Notes under the pieces: model-generated | Database searches by the model: none | What the model was told of the DNA's origin: nothing | The model's input: the letters and a program-made list of their open reading frames with translations, nothing else | Assembly (NCBI RefSeq): GCF_006376685.1 | Contig: NZ_VEWL01000004.1 | Location: 62,001 to 126,000 of the forward strand | DNA from: Ochrobactrum teleogrylli | GTDB taxonomy: Bacteria > Pseudomonadota > Alphaproteobacteria > Rhizobiales > Rhizobiaceae | DNA length: 64,000 nt | Reading direction: 5' to 3' | Position numbers and translations under genes: made by a program | Shown here: positions 8,468-18,396 of the stretch, in pieces | Layout: each line of letters starts with the position of its first letter | Numbering within the stretch: the first letter of the stretch is position 1

Positions 8468-10030
8468 TCATTCCCACTCGATGGTGCCGGGCGGCTTCGA
8501 GGTCACGTCGTAGACGACGCGATTGATGCCGCGGACTTCATTGATGATGCGGGTGGCCGCATTGCCAAGGAAGTTCATGTCATAGTGGTAGAAATCCGCA
8601 GTCATGCCGTCCACCGAAGTGACTGCGCGGAGTGCGCAGACGAATTCATAAGTGCGGCCATCGCCCATCACGCCGACGGTCTGCACAGGCAGCAGAACGG
8701 CGAAAGCCTGCCAGATGGCATCATAGAGGCCAGCCTTGCGGATTTCATCGAGATAGATCGCATCGGCTTCGCGCAGGATTTCCAGCTTGTCGCGAGTAAT
8801 GCCGCCCGGGCAACGGATGGCAAGGCCCGGACCCGGGAACGGGTGGCGACCGATGAAGCTGTCCGGCAGGCCGAGTTCCTTGCCGAGCAGGCGAACTTCA
8901 TCCTTGAACAATTCGCGCAGCGGCTCAACGAGCTGCATCTTCATGCGCTCGGGCAGGCCACCCACATTGTGGTGCGACTTGATCGTGACCGAAGGACCGC
9001 CGGTGAACGAAACGCTTTCGATGACGTCCGGATAAAGCGTGCCCTGCACGAGGAAATCCGCGCCGCCGAGCTTCTTGGCTTCTTCCTCGAACACTTCAAT
9101 AAAGAGACGGCCAATCGTCTTGCGCTTCTTTTCCGGATCGCTTTCGCCTTCCAGCGCGCCGATGAAGCGGTCGGATGCGTCCACGAGGATCAGCGGAAGG
9201 TTATAATGTTCGCGGAACATTTCCACGACTTGGCTCGCCTCGTTTTTGCGCATCAGACCGTGATCAACGAGGATACAGGTGAGCTGATCGCCAATGGCTT
9301 CATGCGCCAGAAGGGCTGCGACAGACGAATCCACGCCGCCGGAAAGCGCGCAGATAACCTTGCCGCTGCCAACCTGCTTGCGGATCGCCTCGACGGCCTG
9401 CTCGCGATAGGCGCCCATCGTCCAGCCCGGCTTCACGCCGACAATACGATGAACGAAATTTTGCAACAGCTTGGCGCCATCAGGCGTATGCACGACTTCC
9501 GGGTGGAACTGCACGCCGTAATATTTGCGCTTTTCATCGGCGATGGCCGCGAAAGGTGCATTCGGCGAGGTGCCGATGATGGTGAAACCGTCCGGGAGTG
9601 CGGTGACGCGGTCGCCGTGGCTCATCCAGACCTGATGGCGGGTGCCCTTGGCCCAGATACCGGCGAAAAGCGGGCTGTCTTCCTGCACGTCGAGGAAGGC
9701 GCGACCGAATTCGCGGTCATGGCCGCTTTCGACATTGCCGCCCAGCTGGGCGCACATGGTCTGTTCGCCGTAGCATATGCCGAGAACCGGAATGCCTTGG
9801 TCGAAGACCGCCTGCGGCGCGCGCGGCGAGCCAATGTCGGTCGTCGAATGCGGGCTGCCCGAGAGGATGACGCCTTTCGGCTTCAACCGCTGGAATGCCT
9901 CTTCCGCAGACTGGAACGGGACGATTTCGCAATAGACATTGGCTTCGCGTACACGTCGCGCAATCAGCTGCGTGACCTGGCTGCCAAAGTCGATGATCAG
10001 GATTGTGTCGGGATGTGCCGTGGTGCTCAT
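8468..10030 (-). CDS. guaA: GMP synthase (glutamine-hydrolysing)
   Basis: The 520-residue enzyme converts XMP, ATP and glutamine to GMP. An N-terminal class I glutamine amidotransferase domain ([19 protein letters not shown], nucleophile in [17 protein letters not shown], His/Glu in [11 protein letters not shown]) is followed by the ATP pyrophosphatase P-loop [18 protein letters not shown]. The C-terminal dimerisation domain has [12 protein letters not shown] and ends with [10 protein letters not shown] take ATG 10030 (MSTTAHPDT); an in-frame ATG at 10039 would add three residues. Together with guaB 2.7 kb away, the two committed steps of guanine nucleotide synthesis are encoded here. Both genes are normally single-copy, so this is probably the functional copy. 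Confidence 0.97.
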   Translation of the reverse strand: MSTTAHPDTILIIDFGSQVTQLIARRVREANVYCEIVPFQSAEEAFQRLKPKGVILSGSPHSTTDIGSPRAPQAVFDQGIPVLGICYGEQTMCAQLGGNVESGHDREFGRAFLDVQEDSPLFAGIWAKGTRHQVWMSHGDRVTALPDGFTIIGTSPNAPFAAIADEKRKYYGVQFHPEVVHTPDGAKLLQNFVHRIVGVKPGWTMGAYREQAVEAIRKQVGSGKVICALSGGVDSSVAALLAHEAIGDQLTCILVDHGLMRKNEASQVVEMFREHYNLPLILVDASDRFIGALEGESDPEKKRKTIGRLFIEVFEEEAKKLGGADFLVQGTLYPDVIESVSFTGGPSVTIKSHHNVGGLPERMKMQLVEPLRELFKDEVRLLGKELGLPDSFIGRHPFPGPGLAIRCPGGITRDKLEILREADAIYLDEIRKAGLYDAIWQAFAVLLPVQTVGVMGDGRTYEFVCALRAVTSVDGMTADFYHYDMNFLGNAATRIINEVRGINRVVYDVTSKPPGTIEWE

Positions 10031-10132
10031 GTGCAGCATCTATTTAAAAAGTGGTGAGGATGCAATGTTTATGTGGTGGGCATATACGGATTATATGCAC
10101 TTCCCTCAACAGCGCAGTGACAGGAATGGGGC

Positions 10133-10783
10133 CTATCCTGACACACCATTGTCAGGAGGTGGCAAAAGTCCACCGGCAATAGCCGCTTCCAGTTCTTCCA
10201 CTGCGACAGCCATTTTCTCGTCGATGATATGCAGATATTGCGTCCAGTCACCGACATGATGCAGCTCGTCCGCGCCGTCCGAAATGCCGCGCAGACCGTA
10301 TAAGGGCACGCCATGAATCTGGCAGGCGCGCAGGCAGGCGAATGTTTCCATGTCCACCATATCCGCGTCGATGGTCTCATAGACATTGCCGGAAACGATA
10401 TTGGCGCCGGTCGATAGCGTGGCGCTGGCAACACCTTCCACCTGAAACGGCAGCTTGATCATCTTCGGCAGATCGAGAAATGGCGTCAGCCCCTTTTCGA
10501 AGCCGAGCGGCGAGGCGTCCATATCGCGATAGGAGACGGCGGAGACCTGAAACACTTCCGCCTGCGGTAGTTTGGCCGACCCCGCCGAGCCGAGCGAAAT
10601 CACCAGATCGGGCTGCTCACCGTCGATTTCCATGCGGAACAGCGCGCGGGACAGATTGATCGCCGCCTCGACCGGCCCGACGCCGATCATCAGCGGATCG
10701 AAGAGCTTGGCCAGATGACGCCCATATTCGGCGTCGGCAGCCATCACATAAAGCAGGCGTCGTCCGGCAACAGTCTTCAGCAT
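10133..10783 (-). CDS. 5'-methylthioadenosine/S-adenosylhomocysteine nucleosidase-like protein
   Basis: The 216-residue protein has the nucleoside phosphorylase/hydrolase (PNP_UDP_1) fold: VISLGSAGSAKLPQAEVFQV near residue 60, the purine/ribose-binding VDMETFACLRACQIHGVP with the key Met-Glu pair, and LRGISDGADELHHVGDW with the catalytic Asp. The family splits methylthioadenosine and S-adenosylhomocysteine. It lies 10 bases downstream of the thioesterase gene in a leftward cluster with an rRNA methyltransferase gene, which fits recycling of the methylation by-product. Substrate preference is not decided by sequence; a related nucleosidase is possible. Confidence 0.8.
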   Translation of the reverse strand: MLKTVAGRRLLYVMAADAEYGRHLAKLFDPLMIGVGPVEAAINLSRALFRMEIDGEQPDLVISLGSAGSAKLPQAEVFQVSAVSYRDMDASPLGFEKGLTPFLDLPKMIKLPFQVEGVASATLSTGANIVSGNVYETIDADMVDMETFACLRACQIHGVPLYGLRGISDGADELHHVGDWTQYLHIIDEKMAVAVEELEAAIAGGLLPPPDNGVSG

Positions 10784-10793
10784 CCCTGTGGAC

Positions 10794-11249
10794 CTATCCT
10801 TGCAAACCTTTGCGATCCTGCACGACCATCATCGTACCGGTCATCGTGGCGATAAGACGAACTTCCGTATCGGTTACGGCAAACGCCTGCCCGTCGCTGA
10901 CCATGATCGTGCGGCCCGGCTTTGTGACCTCGCCACGAAACAGAAAACGTTCACCCTTGCCGGGCGCCAGCAGATTGACTTTGAATTCAATCGTCAGCAC
11001 CGCCGCGTCGGCGGGCATCAGGGTCAGCGCCGCATAGCCGCAGGCAGAATCGAGCGCCGCGGAAATCATGCCCGCGTGCAGAATGCCGTGCTGCTGGGTG
11101 AGTTCCTCACGAAACGGCATTTCCACTTCAACAATACCGGGTTCGCATCGCGTCAGCTCTGCGCCGATCAGTTTCATGGCGGCCTGCCGCCCGAAACTTT
11201 CCTCGACGCGTTCCTTGAAATCCGGTTCGGCTATGCGATGCGCTGACAT
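10794..11249 (-). CDS. PaaI-type hotdog-fold thioesterase
   Basis: The 151-residue protein shows the PaaI/YigI pattern: EVEMPFREELTQQHGILHAG, then ISAALDSACGYAALTLMP, the hotdog helix with its conserved Gly and acidic residue, and LTIEFKVNLLAPGKGERFLF. Such proteins hydrolyse acyl- or aryl-CoA thioesters in the cytoplasm. The gene is packed between an RsmB-like gene (12 bases) and the nucleosidase gene (10 bases). Neither neighbour suggests a substrate, so its physiological role is open. Confidence 0.8.
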   Translation of the reverse strand: MSAHRIAEPDFKERVEESFGRQAAMKLIGAELTRCEPGIVEVEMPFREELTQQHGILHAGMISAALDSACGYAALTLMPADAAVLTIEFKVNLLAPGKGERFLFRGEVTKPGRTIMVSDGQAFAVTDTEVRLIATMTGTMMVVQDRKGLQG

Positions 11250-11261
11250 TTGTTCCCCGAT

Positions 11262-12551
11262 TTATGAAGCTTTCTTCATCACACTTACATAAAACCCGTC
11301 CGTGCCGGTGGACAATGGCGAAAACACACTGCCATGCGACGGAAACACCGGTTCCGCGCCATTCGCATCCGTCACGACCGACTGCCACAGCGCTTGCGCG
11401 GGCATTTCGGTAAAATCAGGATTGTCGGCCAGAAAGCGCGCAACCTGCCGCGTGTTTTCTTCTGCAAACAGCGAACAGGTGACATAGGCCAGACGACCGC
11501 CCGGTTTCACATAATGCCTGGCCGCTTCCAGCACTTCCTGTTGATCCTGAACCCGACGCTCAAGCTGCTGGTCATTCAGCCGCCATTTTGCATCCGGCCT
11601 GCGCCGCCAGGTGCCGGAGCCGGTGCAAGGCGCATCGGTCAGAACGAGGTCCATATGGCCGGTGAGGGGGTCCAGCGCATCCAGATTGCCATGCACCTGC
11701 GTATTGCGCACGCCAGCCCGCTGCAAGCGTTCATGCATCGGCGAAAGCCGCGCCCGCTCCGCATCATAGGCGTGCACCTGCCCCTTGTTTTGCATGGCTG
11801 CTGCCAAGGCCAGCGTCTTGCCACCAGCGCCCGCGCAATAATCGAGAACCTGTTCGCCGGGTTTGGCTCCGGCAAAAAGTGCGGCGAGCTGTGAACCCAG
11901 ATCCTGCACTTCGAACCAGCCATCGAGAAAGGCCTGTTCGCCCTGCACATTCGGGTGACGGCCCAGCGCTTCGATGGGCGGAATGCGCAATGCCTGCGCC
12001 AGAAATGGCGCGGGAGCAGCACCTGCTTTTTCCAGCGCTGCGAGTGTCTGTTCCGGCTTTGCCTTCAGGCTGTTGACGCGCAGATCGACCGGCGGGCGGG
12101 TGGCAAGCGCCTTGCCTTCTTCCACCCAGCGTTCGCCGAAAAGCTCTTGAAGCGAGGCGGCACACCATTCCGGCACATCGGCCTGAACATAATCGGGTGC
12201 GGCAGCGCTATCGCGGCTTTCCCAGGCGATACGGCGTGCCTGTTCCAGCGTTTCAGGTGCGAACTTGTCGCCATCCAGCGCTGCGTCGATGGCAGCAATA
12301 TCCATGCCACCATCGGCCAGCAAAGCGCCAAAGGCCAGAGCGCGCGCATCGTCGGCATCCATGCGCCATGCGATGGAGAGTTTGCGGCGCAGTGCGTCAT
12401 AGACAATGTTGCCAATCACCGCGCGGTCGCCCGCGCCTGCGAAACGATGAGCGGAACCCCAGTCCTTCAGCACATCAGAAGCCGGGCGTTTGCCCGCTTC
12501 GATATCGCCCAGAACCTCGATTGCCGCCTGCAGGCGTCCACCAAGCCGCAT
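11262..12551 (-). CDS. RsmB/NOP-family 16S rRNA (cytosine-C5) methyltransferase
   Basis: The 429-residue protein has an N-terminal RNA-binding part (RSB-like helices, DVLKDWGSAHRFAGAGDRAV) and a C-terminal SAM-dependent methyltransferase. That domain shows motif I VLDYCAGAGGKTLALAAAM, motif IV VLTDAPCTGSGTWRRRPDAK with one conserved Cys, and motif VI YVTCSLFAEEN with the second Cys. Two cysteines in these places are typical of m5C RNA methyltransferases. ATG 12551 has AAGGAG upstream. It is first in a probable leftward operon with the thioesterase, nucleosidase and perhaps guaA. It could be RsmB itself or another NOP-family paralogue. Confidence 0.87.
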   Translation of the reverse strand: MRLGGRLQAAIEVLGDIEAGKRPASDVLKDWGSAHRFAGAGDRAVIGNIVYDALRRKLSIAWRMDADDARALAFGALLADGGMDIAAIDAALDGDKFAPETLEQARRIAWESRDSAAAPDYVQADVPEWCAASLQELFGERWVEEGKALATRPPVDLRVNSLKAKPEQTLAALEKAGAAPAPFLAQALRIPPIEALGRHPNVQGEQAFLDGWFEVQDLGSQLAALFAGAKPGEQVLDYCAGAGGKTLALAAAMQNKGQVHAYDAERARLSPMHERLQRAGVRNTQVHGNLDALDPLTGHMDLVLTDAPCTGSGTWRRRPDAKWRLNDQQLERRVQDQQEVLEAARHYVKPGGRLAYVTCSLFAEENTRQVARFLADNPDFTEMPAQALWQSVVTDANGAEPVFPSHGSVFSPLSTGTDGFYVSVMKKAS

Positions 12552-12624
12552 TGCTTCTCCTTACTAACTAACTGTCACGGCATAGCCTTCCTTGCAGGCA
12601 AAAGGCAATCGCCAAATCAAAACA

Positions 12625-12651
12625 AAAGCCGGAGCGCGAGGCTCCGGCTTT
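12625..12651 (-). terminator. Rho-independent terminator of guaB
   Basis: AAAGCCGGAGC (12625-12635) and GCTCCGGCTTT (12641-12651) form a perfect 11-bp stem with a 5-base loop. Read leftward it is followed by a T-rich tail (TTTTGTTTTGATTT). It sits about 30 bases after the guaB stop, separating guaB from the rRNA methyltransferase gene. Confidence 0.88.
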
Positions 12652-12680
12652 CATGCGCTTCAATACGAAGCGAGTTTGCC

Positions 12681-14234
<1,554 letters not shown>

Positions 14235-14376
14235 TCAGGGTTTACTTGGTTGAATTGGCACCGGCTGGTAACACGGTTATGACCAAATGGAAAGCCTTTT
14301 GCTTACAAGTTTCAGTTACCGCTAAGAATTAGCGTGATAGACCGCATAGGACATGTACCCGTCCCGAGGGGAGATA

Positions 14377-15735
14377 ATGCGAAAGTCGTATAAGCGCGTT
14401 CCGTTGATCCGCCGTTCCAGAGCGATGTGGATGTCGCCACGGCTTTGGAAACCAAGGCTCGTTTTCTGGTGCGGCGCGCTCGCCATCGGCATCATCAGCG
14501 TCGGTTTTGCAGAAGCCGCCGATATCGCGCAGGATTGGTTCAAGGCGTTGACGGACGGCACCGGCGGCAATGTCTGGCGCGCATGGCTGCCGCTTGTGAT
14601 CACGCCGCTCGGCTTCATGGCTTGCTCATGGATCGCCATTGCCTGGTTTCCGAATTCCGGCGGCAGCGGTATTCCCCAAGCCATCGCGGCGCGGCATCTC
14701 GACGATCATCAGGACCGGTCCCTGCTTCTCTCCATTCGCGTTGCAGTCGGCAAAATACTGCTGACCGTCGCCGGTCTTTTCTGCGGCGCATCCATCGGGC
14801 GCGAAGGCCCGACGGTACAGATCGGCGCATCGATCATGCTGCAATCGGCGCGGATCGGCGGCATGGAACAGGCGCGCGGGCTTATCCTTGCCGGATCGGC
14901 CGCCGGTATCGCCGCCGCCTTCAACACGCCGCTGGCCGGGATTGTCTTCGCGATTGAGGAAATGGGCCGCGCCTATGCGGCGCGCACCAACGGGCTGGTG
15001 CTGTCCGCCGTCATTCTGGCTGGTCTCGCCTCGCTGGGCCTCGTCGGCAACTACAATTATTTCGGCATGACGACTGTTACGGCAACGACCGCCCCCGACT
15101 GGGTTCTGGTCGTCGCCTGCGGCGTGATCGGCGGCGCTTTCGGCGCGGTTTTCAGCGCGCTTGCGCTCAATATGGGGCGGCGTGTGCGCCGCCATGTGCA
15201 GAAGGTGCCGCTGCGCAACGCGGTGTTGTTTGCCGGTATTTGCGGACTTCTGGTCGCGATTATCGGCATCGCTTCCGGCGGCGCGACGTTCGGCACCGGC
15301 TATGATCAGGCGCGCGGCGCGGTCGAGGGCGCGGCCTTGCCGCCATTCTATTTCGTTGAAAAATTCGCAGCCGGTTTGCTTTCGATGATTTCGGGCATTC
15401 CGGGCGGCATTTTCGCGCCGTCGCTTTCGGTCGGCGCAGGTCTCGGCAGCACCATCGGCCTCCTGCTCGGCACCAGCGCGAGCCTTGCCGCCGTGCTGGG
15501 CATGGCGGGTTATTTTGCCGGCGTCGTGCAGGCCCCGATGACGGCTTTCGTCATCATTCTCGAAATGACCGGCAATCATAACAATGTCATTCCGCTGATG
15601 TGCGCCTCAATGCTCGGTTACGGTACGGCGCGGCTCATTTCCAACGAGCCGCTCTATCATGCCCTGTCGCGCACCTTCGTGGCGGATGTGCTGCGCCAAC
15701 GTCGCGCACGCGAAAAGAATGCGCTTTCGGAGTAA
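14377..15735 (+). CDS. ClC-family chloride channel or Cl-/H+ antiporter
   Basis: The roughly 452-residue membrane protein has all three ClC selectivity motifs: GGSGIPQ near residue 90, GREGPTVQIGA with the gating glutamate, and GGIFAPSLSVGA. The internal glutamate of transport-type ClCs is present in AGIVFAIEEMG, favouring a Cl-/H+ antiporter over a passive channel. Such proteins help acid resistance and charge balance. I took ATG 14377 because GAGGGGAG lies just upstream; an ATG at 14353 would add eight residues and cannot be excluded. It is transcribed divergently from guaB, with a short gap to the peptidase gene. Confidence 0.88.
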   Translation: MRKSYKRVPLIRRSRAMWMSPRLWKPRLVFWCGALAIGIISVGFAEAADIAQDWFKALTDGTGGNVWRAWLPLVITPLGFMACSWIAIAWFPNSGGSGIPQAIAARHLDDHQDRSLLLSIRVAVGKILLTVAGLFCGASIGREGPTVQIGASIMLQSARIGGMEQARGLILAGSAAGIAAAFNTPLAGIVFAIEEMGRAYAARTNGLVLSAVILAGLASLGLVGNYNYFGMTTVTATTAPDWVLVVACGVIGGAFGAVFSALALNMGRRVRRHVQKVPLRNAVLFAGICGLLVAIIGIASGGATFGTGYDQARGAVEGAALPPFYFVEKFAAGLLSMISGIPGGIFAPSLSVGAGLGSTIGLLLGTSASLAAVLGMAGYFAGVVQAPMTAFVIILEMTGNHNNVIPLMCASMLGYGTARLISNEPLYHALSRTFVADVLRQRRAREKNALSE

Positions 15736-15762
15736 AGCGTTCAATGGAGGAGAAAACTGTTT

Positions 15763-16854
15763 ATGGATCGCAGAACATTCGGCAAATCGCTTGCGGGGCT
15801 GGGAGCAATGCCCTTTGTCGTCAGCGCGGCATCGGCAGCGAGCACGGGAGGAAAGAGCATGCTTGAACTTATGGGCGGAAGCATTTCGGATGTACCAGGG
15901 ATCAAGCTTGGCCATCACACGCTGACCAAGCGCCCGACCGGCTGCACCGTTCTCTTATGTGAAGAAGGCGCTTCGGCTGGCGTCGATGTGCGCGGCTCCG
16001 CGCCCGGCACACGCGAAACGGACCTGCTCGATCCGATCAATTATGTGCAGGAGGTGCAGGCCATTCTCCTGTCCGGCGGCAGCGCCTACGGTCTGAGTGC
16101 GGCGACCGGCGTCATGCGCTATCTGGAAGAAAACAAGCTCGGTTTCAAGATCGGCAGCGGCGTGGTGCCGATTGTGCCAGCCGCCATCCTGATGGATCTC
16201 GGCGTCGGCGATTTTTCGATCCGCCCCGATGAGGAAGCCGGCTATCTCGCCTGCAAGGCGGCCAAGGCGGAAGCTTCCGGTGAAGGCAATATCGGCGCTG
16301 GAGCCGGTGCGACTGTCGGCAAGATGTTCGGCAAGGATTTCGCGATGAAGGGCGGCCTTGGCACGGCAAGCTACACGGTGCCGGGCACGGAAATCGTGGT
16401 TGGGGCAATCGTTGCCGTCAACGCGGTCGGCGATGTCTATGCGCCCAATTCGCGCCAGATTCTGGCCGGTGCGCGCACCGAGGACGGCAAGGGTTTCCGC
16501 AATACGATGCAGGCTATCATGCAAGGCCATGGCGTCGTCAAATCCGGCGGGGCCAACACGACCATCGGGGCGATTGCCACCAATGTGCCGTTCAACAAGG
16601 CGGAACTGAAGAAGATCGCTGGCATGGCCCATGACGGCTTTGCGCGCACGATTAATCCGATCCATACCATGTGGGACGGCGACACGATTTTCGCGCTCTC
16701 AACCGGCAAGGCCAAGGATGTGGAAGCGGACGTGACCGCCATCGGCGCCATCGCTGCAACGGTCATGGCGGATGCGGTGGCGCGGGCGATCGTTAACGCT
16801 GAAAGCCTTAACGATTTGAATTTACCCGCCTATAAGGATTATCACCCGCAATAG
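15763..16854 (+). CDS. Peptidase family S58 (DmpA/BapA-like aminopeptidase), probably exported
   Basis: The 363-residue protein begins MDRRTFGKSLAGLGAMPFVV, an Arg-Arg-x-Phe-type signal that looks Tat-like, with cleavage near residues 22-25. The body matches the P1/S58 family of self-cleaving N-terminal nucleophile hydrolases: GVDVRGSAPGTRETDLL, ILLSGGSAYGLSAATGVMRY and the processing site SGGANTTIGAIATN, where cleavage before a Thr would expose the nucleophile (DmpA and BapA have Ser there). GGAGGAG precedes ATG 15763. Known members cut N-terminal D- or beta-amino acids from small peptides or amides; the substrate here is unknown. It lies 27 bases after the ClC gene and may share its transcript. 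Confidence 0.82.
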   Translation: MDRRTFGKSLAGLGAMPFVVSAASAASTGGKSMLELMGGSISDVPGIKLGHHTLTKRPTGCTVLLCEEGASAGVDVRGSAPGTRETDLLDPINYVQEVQAILLSGGSAYGLSAATGVMRYLEENKLGFKIGSGVVPIVPAAILMDLGVGDFSIRPDEEAGYLACKAAKAEASGEGNIGAGAGATVGKMFGKDFAMKGGLGTASYTVPGTEIVVGAIVAVNAVGDVYAPNSRQILAGARTEDGKGFRNTMQAIMQGHGVVKSGGANTTIGAIATNVPFNKAELKKIAGMAHDGFARTINPIHTMWDGDTIFALSTGKAKDVEADVTAIGAIAATVMADAVARAIVNAESLNDLNLPAYKDYHPQ

Positions 16855-16866
16855 GGTAGATAACTT

Positions 16867-16936
16867 TGCACCATTGAGGGGATCGGTCCTGTATCGAAAT
16901 AAGGTTATAAGATATCTGGCCATGCTTGATGGTGCA
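16867..16936. repeat. 8-bp inverted repeat flanking the manB promoter region
   Basis: TGCACCAT (16867-16874) is repeated inverted as ATGGTGCA (16929-16936), enclosing 54 bases that include an AT-rich TTATAA. It lies between the peptidase stop and the manB ATG. It could be an operator or a leader stem; an 8-bp match over this distance may also be chance. Confidence 0.3.
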
Positions 16937-16962
16937 GTTTCGCAAGAAGGCAGAGTGAAGGC

Positions 16963-18393
16963 ATGAGTGGCAGTTCCCTTAAATTCGGCACCAGCGGTCT
17001 CAGGGGATTGGCGGATGAGCTGAACGGCTTGCCCGCCTATGCCTATTCGCTCGCCTTCGTGTGCATGCTCGCCGAAAGCGGCAAGCTAAAAAAAGGTGCG
17101 GAGGTTTTCGTCGGACGTGACCTTCGCCCGTCCAGCCCCGACATTGCCGCGCTTTGCATGGCAGCCATTGAAGACGCTGGCTTTACGCCGGTGAATTGCG
17201 GTGTGCTGCCCACCCCGGCACTCAGCTTTTACGCCATTGCGAAACAGGCACCCTCCATCATGGTGACGGGAAGCCATATTCCCGACGACCGCAATGGCCT
17301 GAAATTCTATCGCGCCGATGGCGAAATCGACAAGACCGACGAACAGGGGATCAGCGCGGCCTATGCCGCCCTGCCCGCAGACCTGACCGCCCGTCATTTC
17401 AGCAATGATGCACAAAGTGATGCCGCGACCAGCGCCTACGAGAAACGTTATATCGATTATCTGGGCCGCGGCGCGCTCAAGGGCCTGCGCGTCGGCGTCT
17501 ACCAGCACTCGTCGGTCGCCCGCGATGTTATAACGGATATTCTAACCGCGCTTGGCGCGGAAACCATTGCCCTTGGGCGCTCCAACACTTTTGTGCCCGT
17601 CGATACCGAGGCATTGCGCCCGGAAGATATCCGGCTTCTCGACCAGTGGGCCAAGGAAAACCGCCTTGACGCCATCGTTTCCACGGATGGCGATGCGGAC
17701 AGGCCGCTGATTGCCGATGCAAGCGGCCAGTTCGTGCGCGGCGATCTCGTCGGCGCGATCACCGCAAGCTGGATCGGTGCGGATATAATCGTCACGCCGG
17801 TCACGTCCAATGCGGCGCTGGAAGAATGCGGGCGTTTCGCCCGCGTTGTCAGAACCCGCGTCGGCTCGCCCTATGTCATCGAAGGCATGCAACGTGCCAA
17901 GTCCGAGGGTGCAAAGATCACCGTCGGTTTCGAAGCCAATGGCGGCGTGCTTTTGGGCAGCGACAGTACCCGCAAAAGCCACACGCTGTCAGCGCTGCCA
18001 ACCCGCGACGCACTTTTGCCGATCCTCGCCTGCCTAAGCGCGATCAAGGAGCAGGGCAAGCCGCTTGCGGAAATCGGCGCGGCTTTCAACTTTCGCATTG
18101 CGCTTAGCGACCGCCTGCAAAATGTTCCGCAGGAAAAGAGCGGCGCGTTTCTCGCCATCCTCAAGGATGAAGCGGGGCGCAAGGCGCTGTTTCCGTCCAA
18201 TGATGCGATCATCCGGTCTGAAGCCATTGATGGCGTCAAACTGTTCTTCCATTCCGGCAATGCCGTCCATTATCGCGCTTCCGGCAATGCGCCGGAACTG
18301 CGCTGCTATGTGGAAGCGGCCAATGAAAATCAGGCCGCCGAACTTCTGGCCATGGGCCTCGATATCGCCCGCAACGCAACAAAGGATGCCTGA
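16963..18393 (+). CDS. manB: Phosphomannomutase (probable LPS-core ManB)
   Basis: The 476-residue alpha-D-phosphohexomutase interconverts mannose-6-phosphate and mannose-1-phosphate. Visible motifs are the N-terminal LKFGTSGLRGLADEL, the phosphoserine loop MVTGSHIPDDRNGLKFY (catalytic Ser in TGSHIP), the metal loop STDGDADRP, the sugar-binding GFEANGGV, and the C-terminal phosphate-binding RASGNAPELRCYVE. It is followed after 3 bases by the GDP-mannose pyrophosphorylase gene, forming a two-gene operon that ends in a terminator. In Brucella a manB-manC pair of this kind on chromosome II supplies GDP-mannose for the lipopolysaccharide core. That assignment is from memory of the genus; a purely O-antigen or glucan role is not excluded. 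Confidence 0.9.
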   Translation: MSGSSLKFGTSGLRGLADELNGLPAYAYSLAFVCMLAESGKLKKGAEVFVGRDLRPSSPDIAALCMAAIEDAGFTPVNCGVLPTPALSFYAIAKQAPSIMVTGSHIPDDRNGLKFYRADGEIDKTDEQGISAAYAALPADLTARHFSNDAQSDAATSAYEKRYIDYLGRGALKGLRVGVYQHSSVARDVITDILTALGAETIALGRSNTFVPVDTEALRPEDIRLLDQWAKENRLDAIVSTDGDADRPLIADASGQFVRGDLVGAITASWIGADIIVTPVTSNAALEECGRFARVVRTRVGSPYVIEGMQRAKSEGAKITVGFEANGGVLLGSDSTRKSHTLSALPTRDALLPILACLSAIKEQGKPLAEIGAAFNFRIALSDRLQNVPQEKSGAFLAILKDEAGRKALFPSNDAIIRSEAIDGVKLFFHSGNAVHYRASGNAPELRCYVEAANENQAAELLAMGLDIARNATKDA

Positions 18394-18396
18394 GCA

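Noticed and set aside
8585-10057. 490-codon open frame antisense to guaA
   Set aside because: Shadow of guaA with no ribosome-binding site and no recognisable domain.
10137-10156. Small hairpin CCTGACA/TGTCAGG at the 3' end of the nucleosidase gene
   Set aside because: It overlaps coding sequence, is short and lacks a T-run, so it was not called a terminator.
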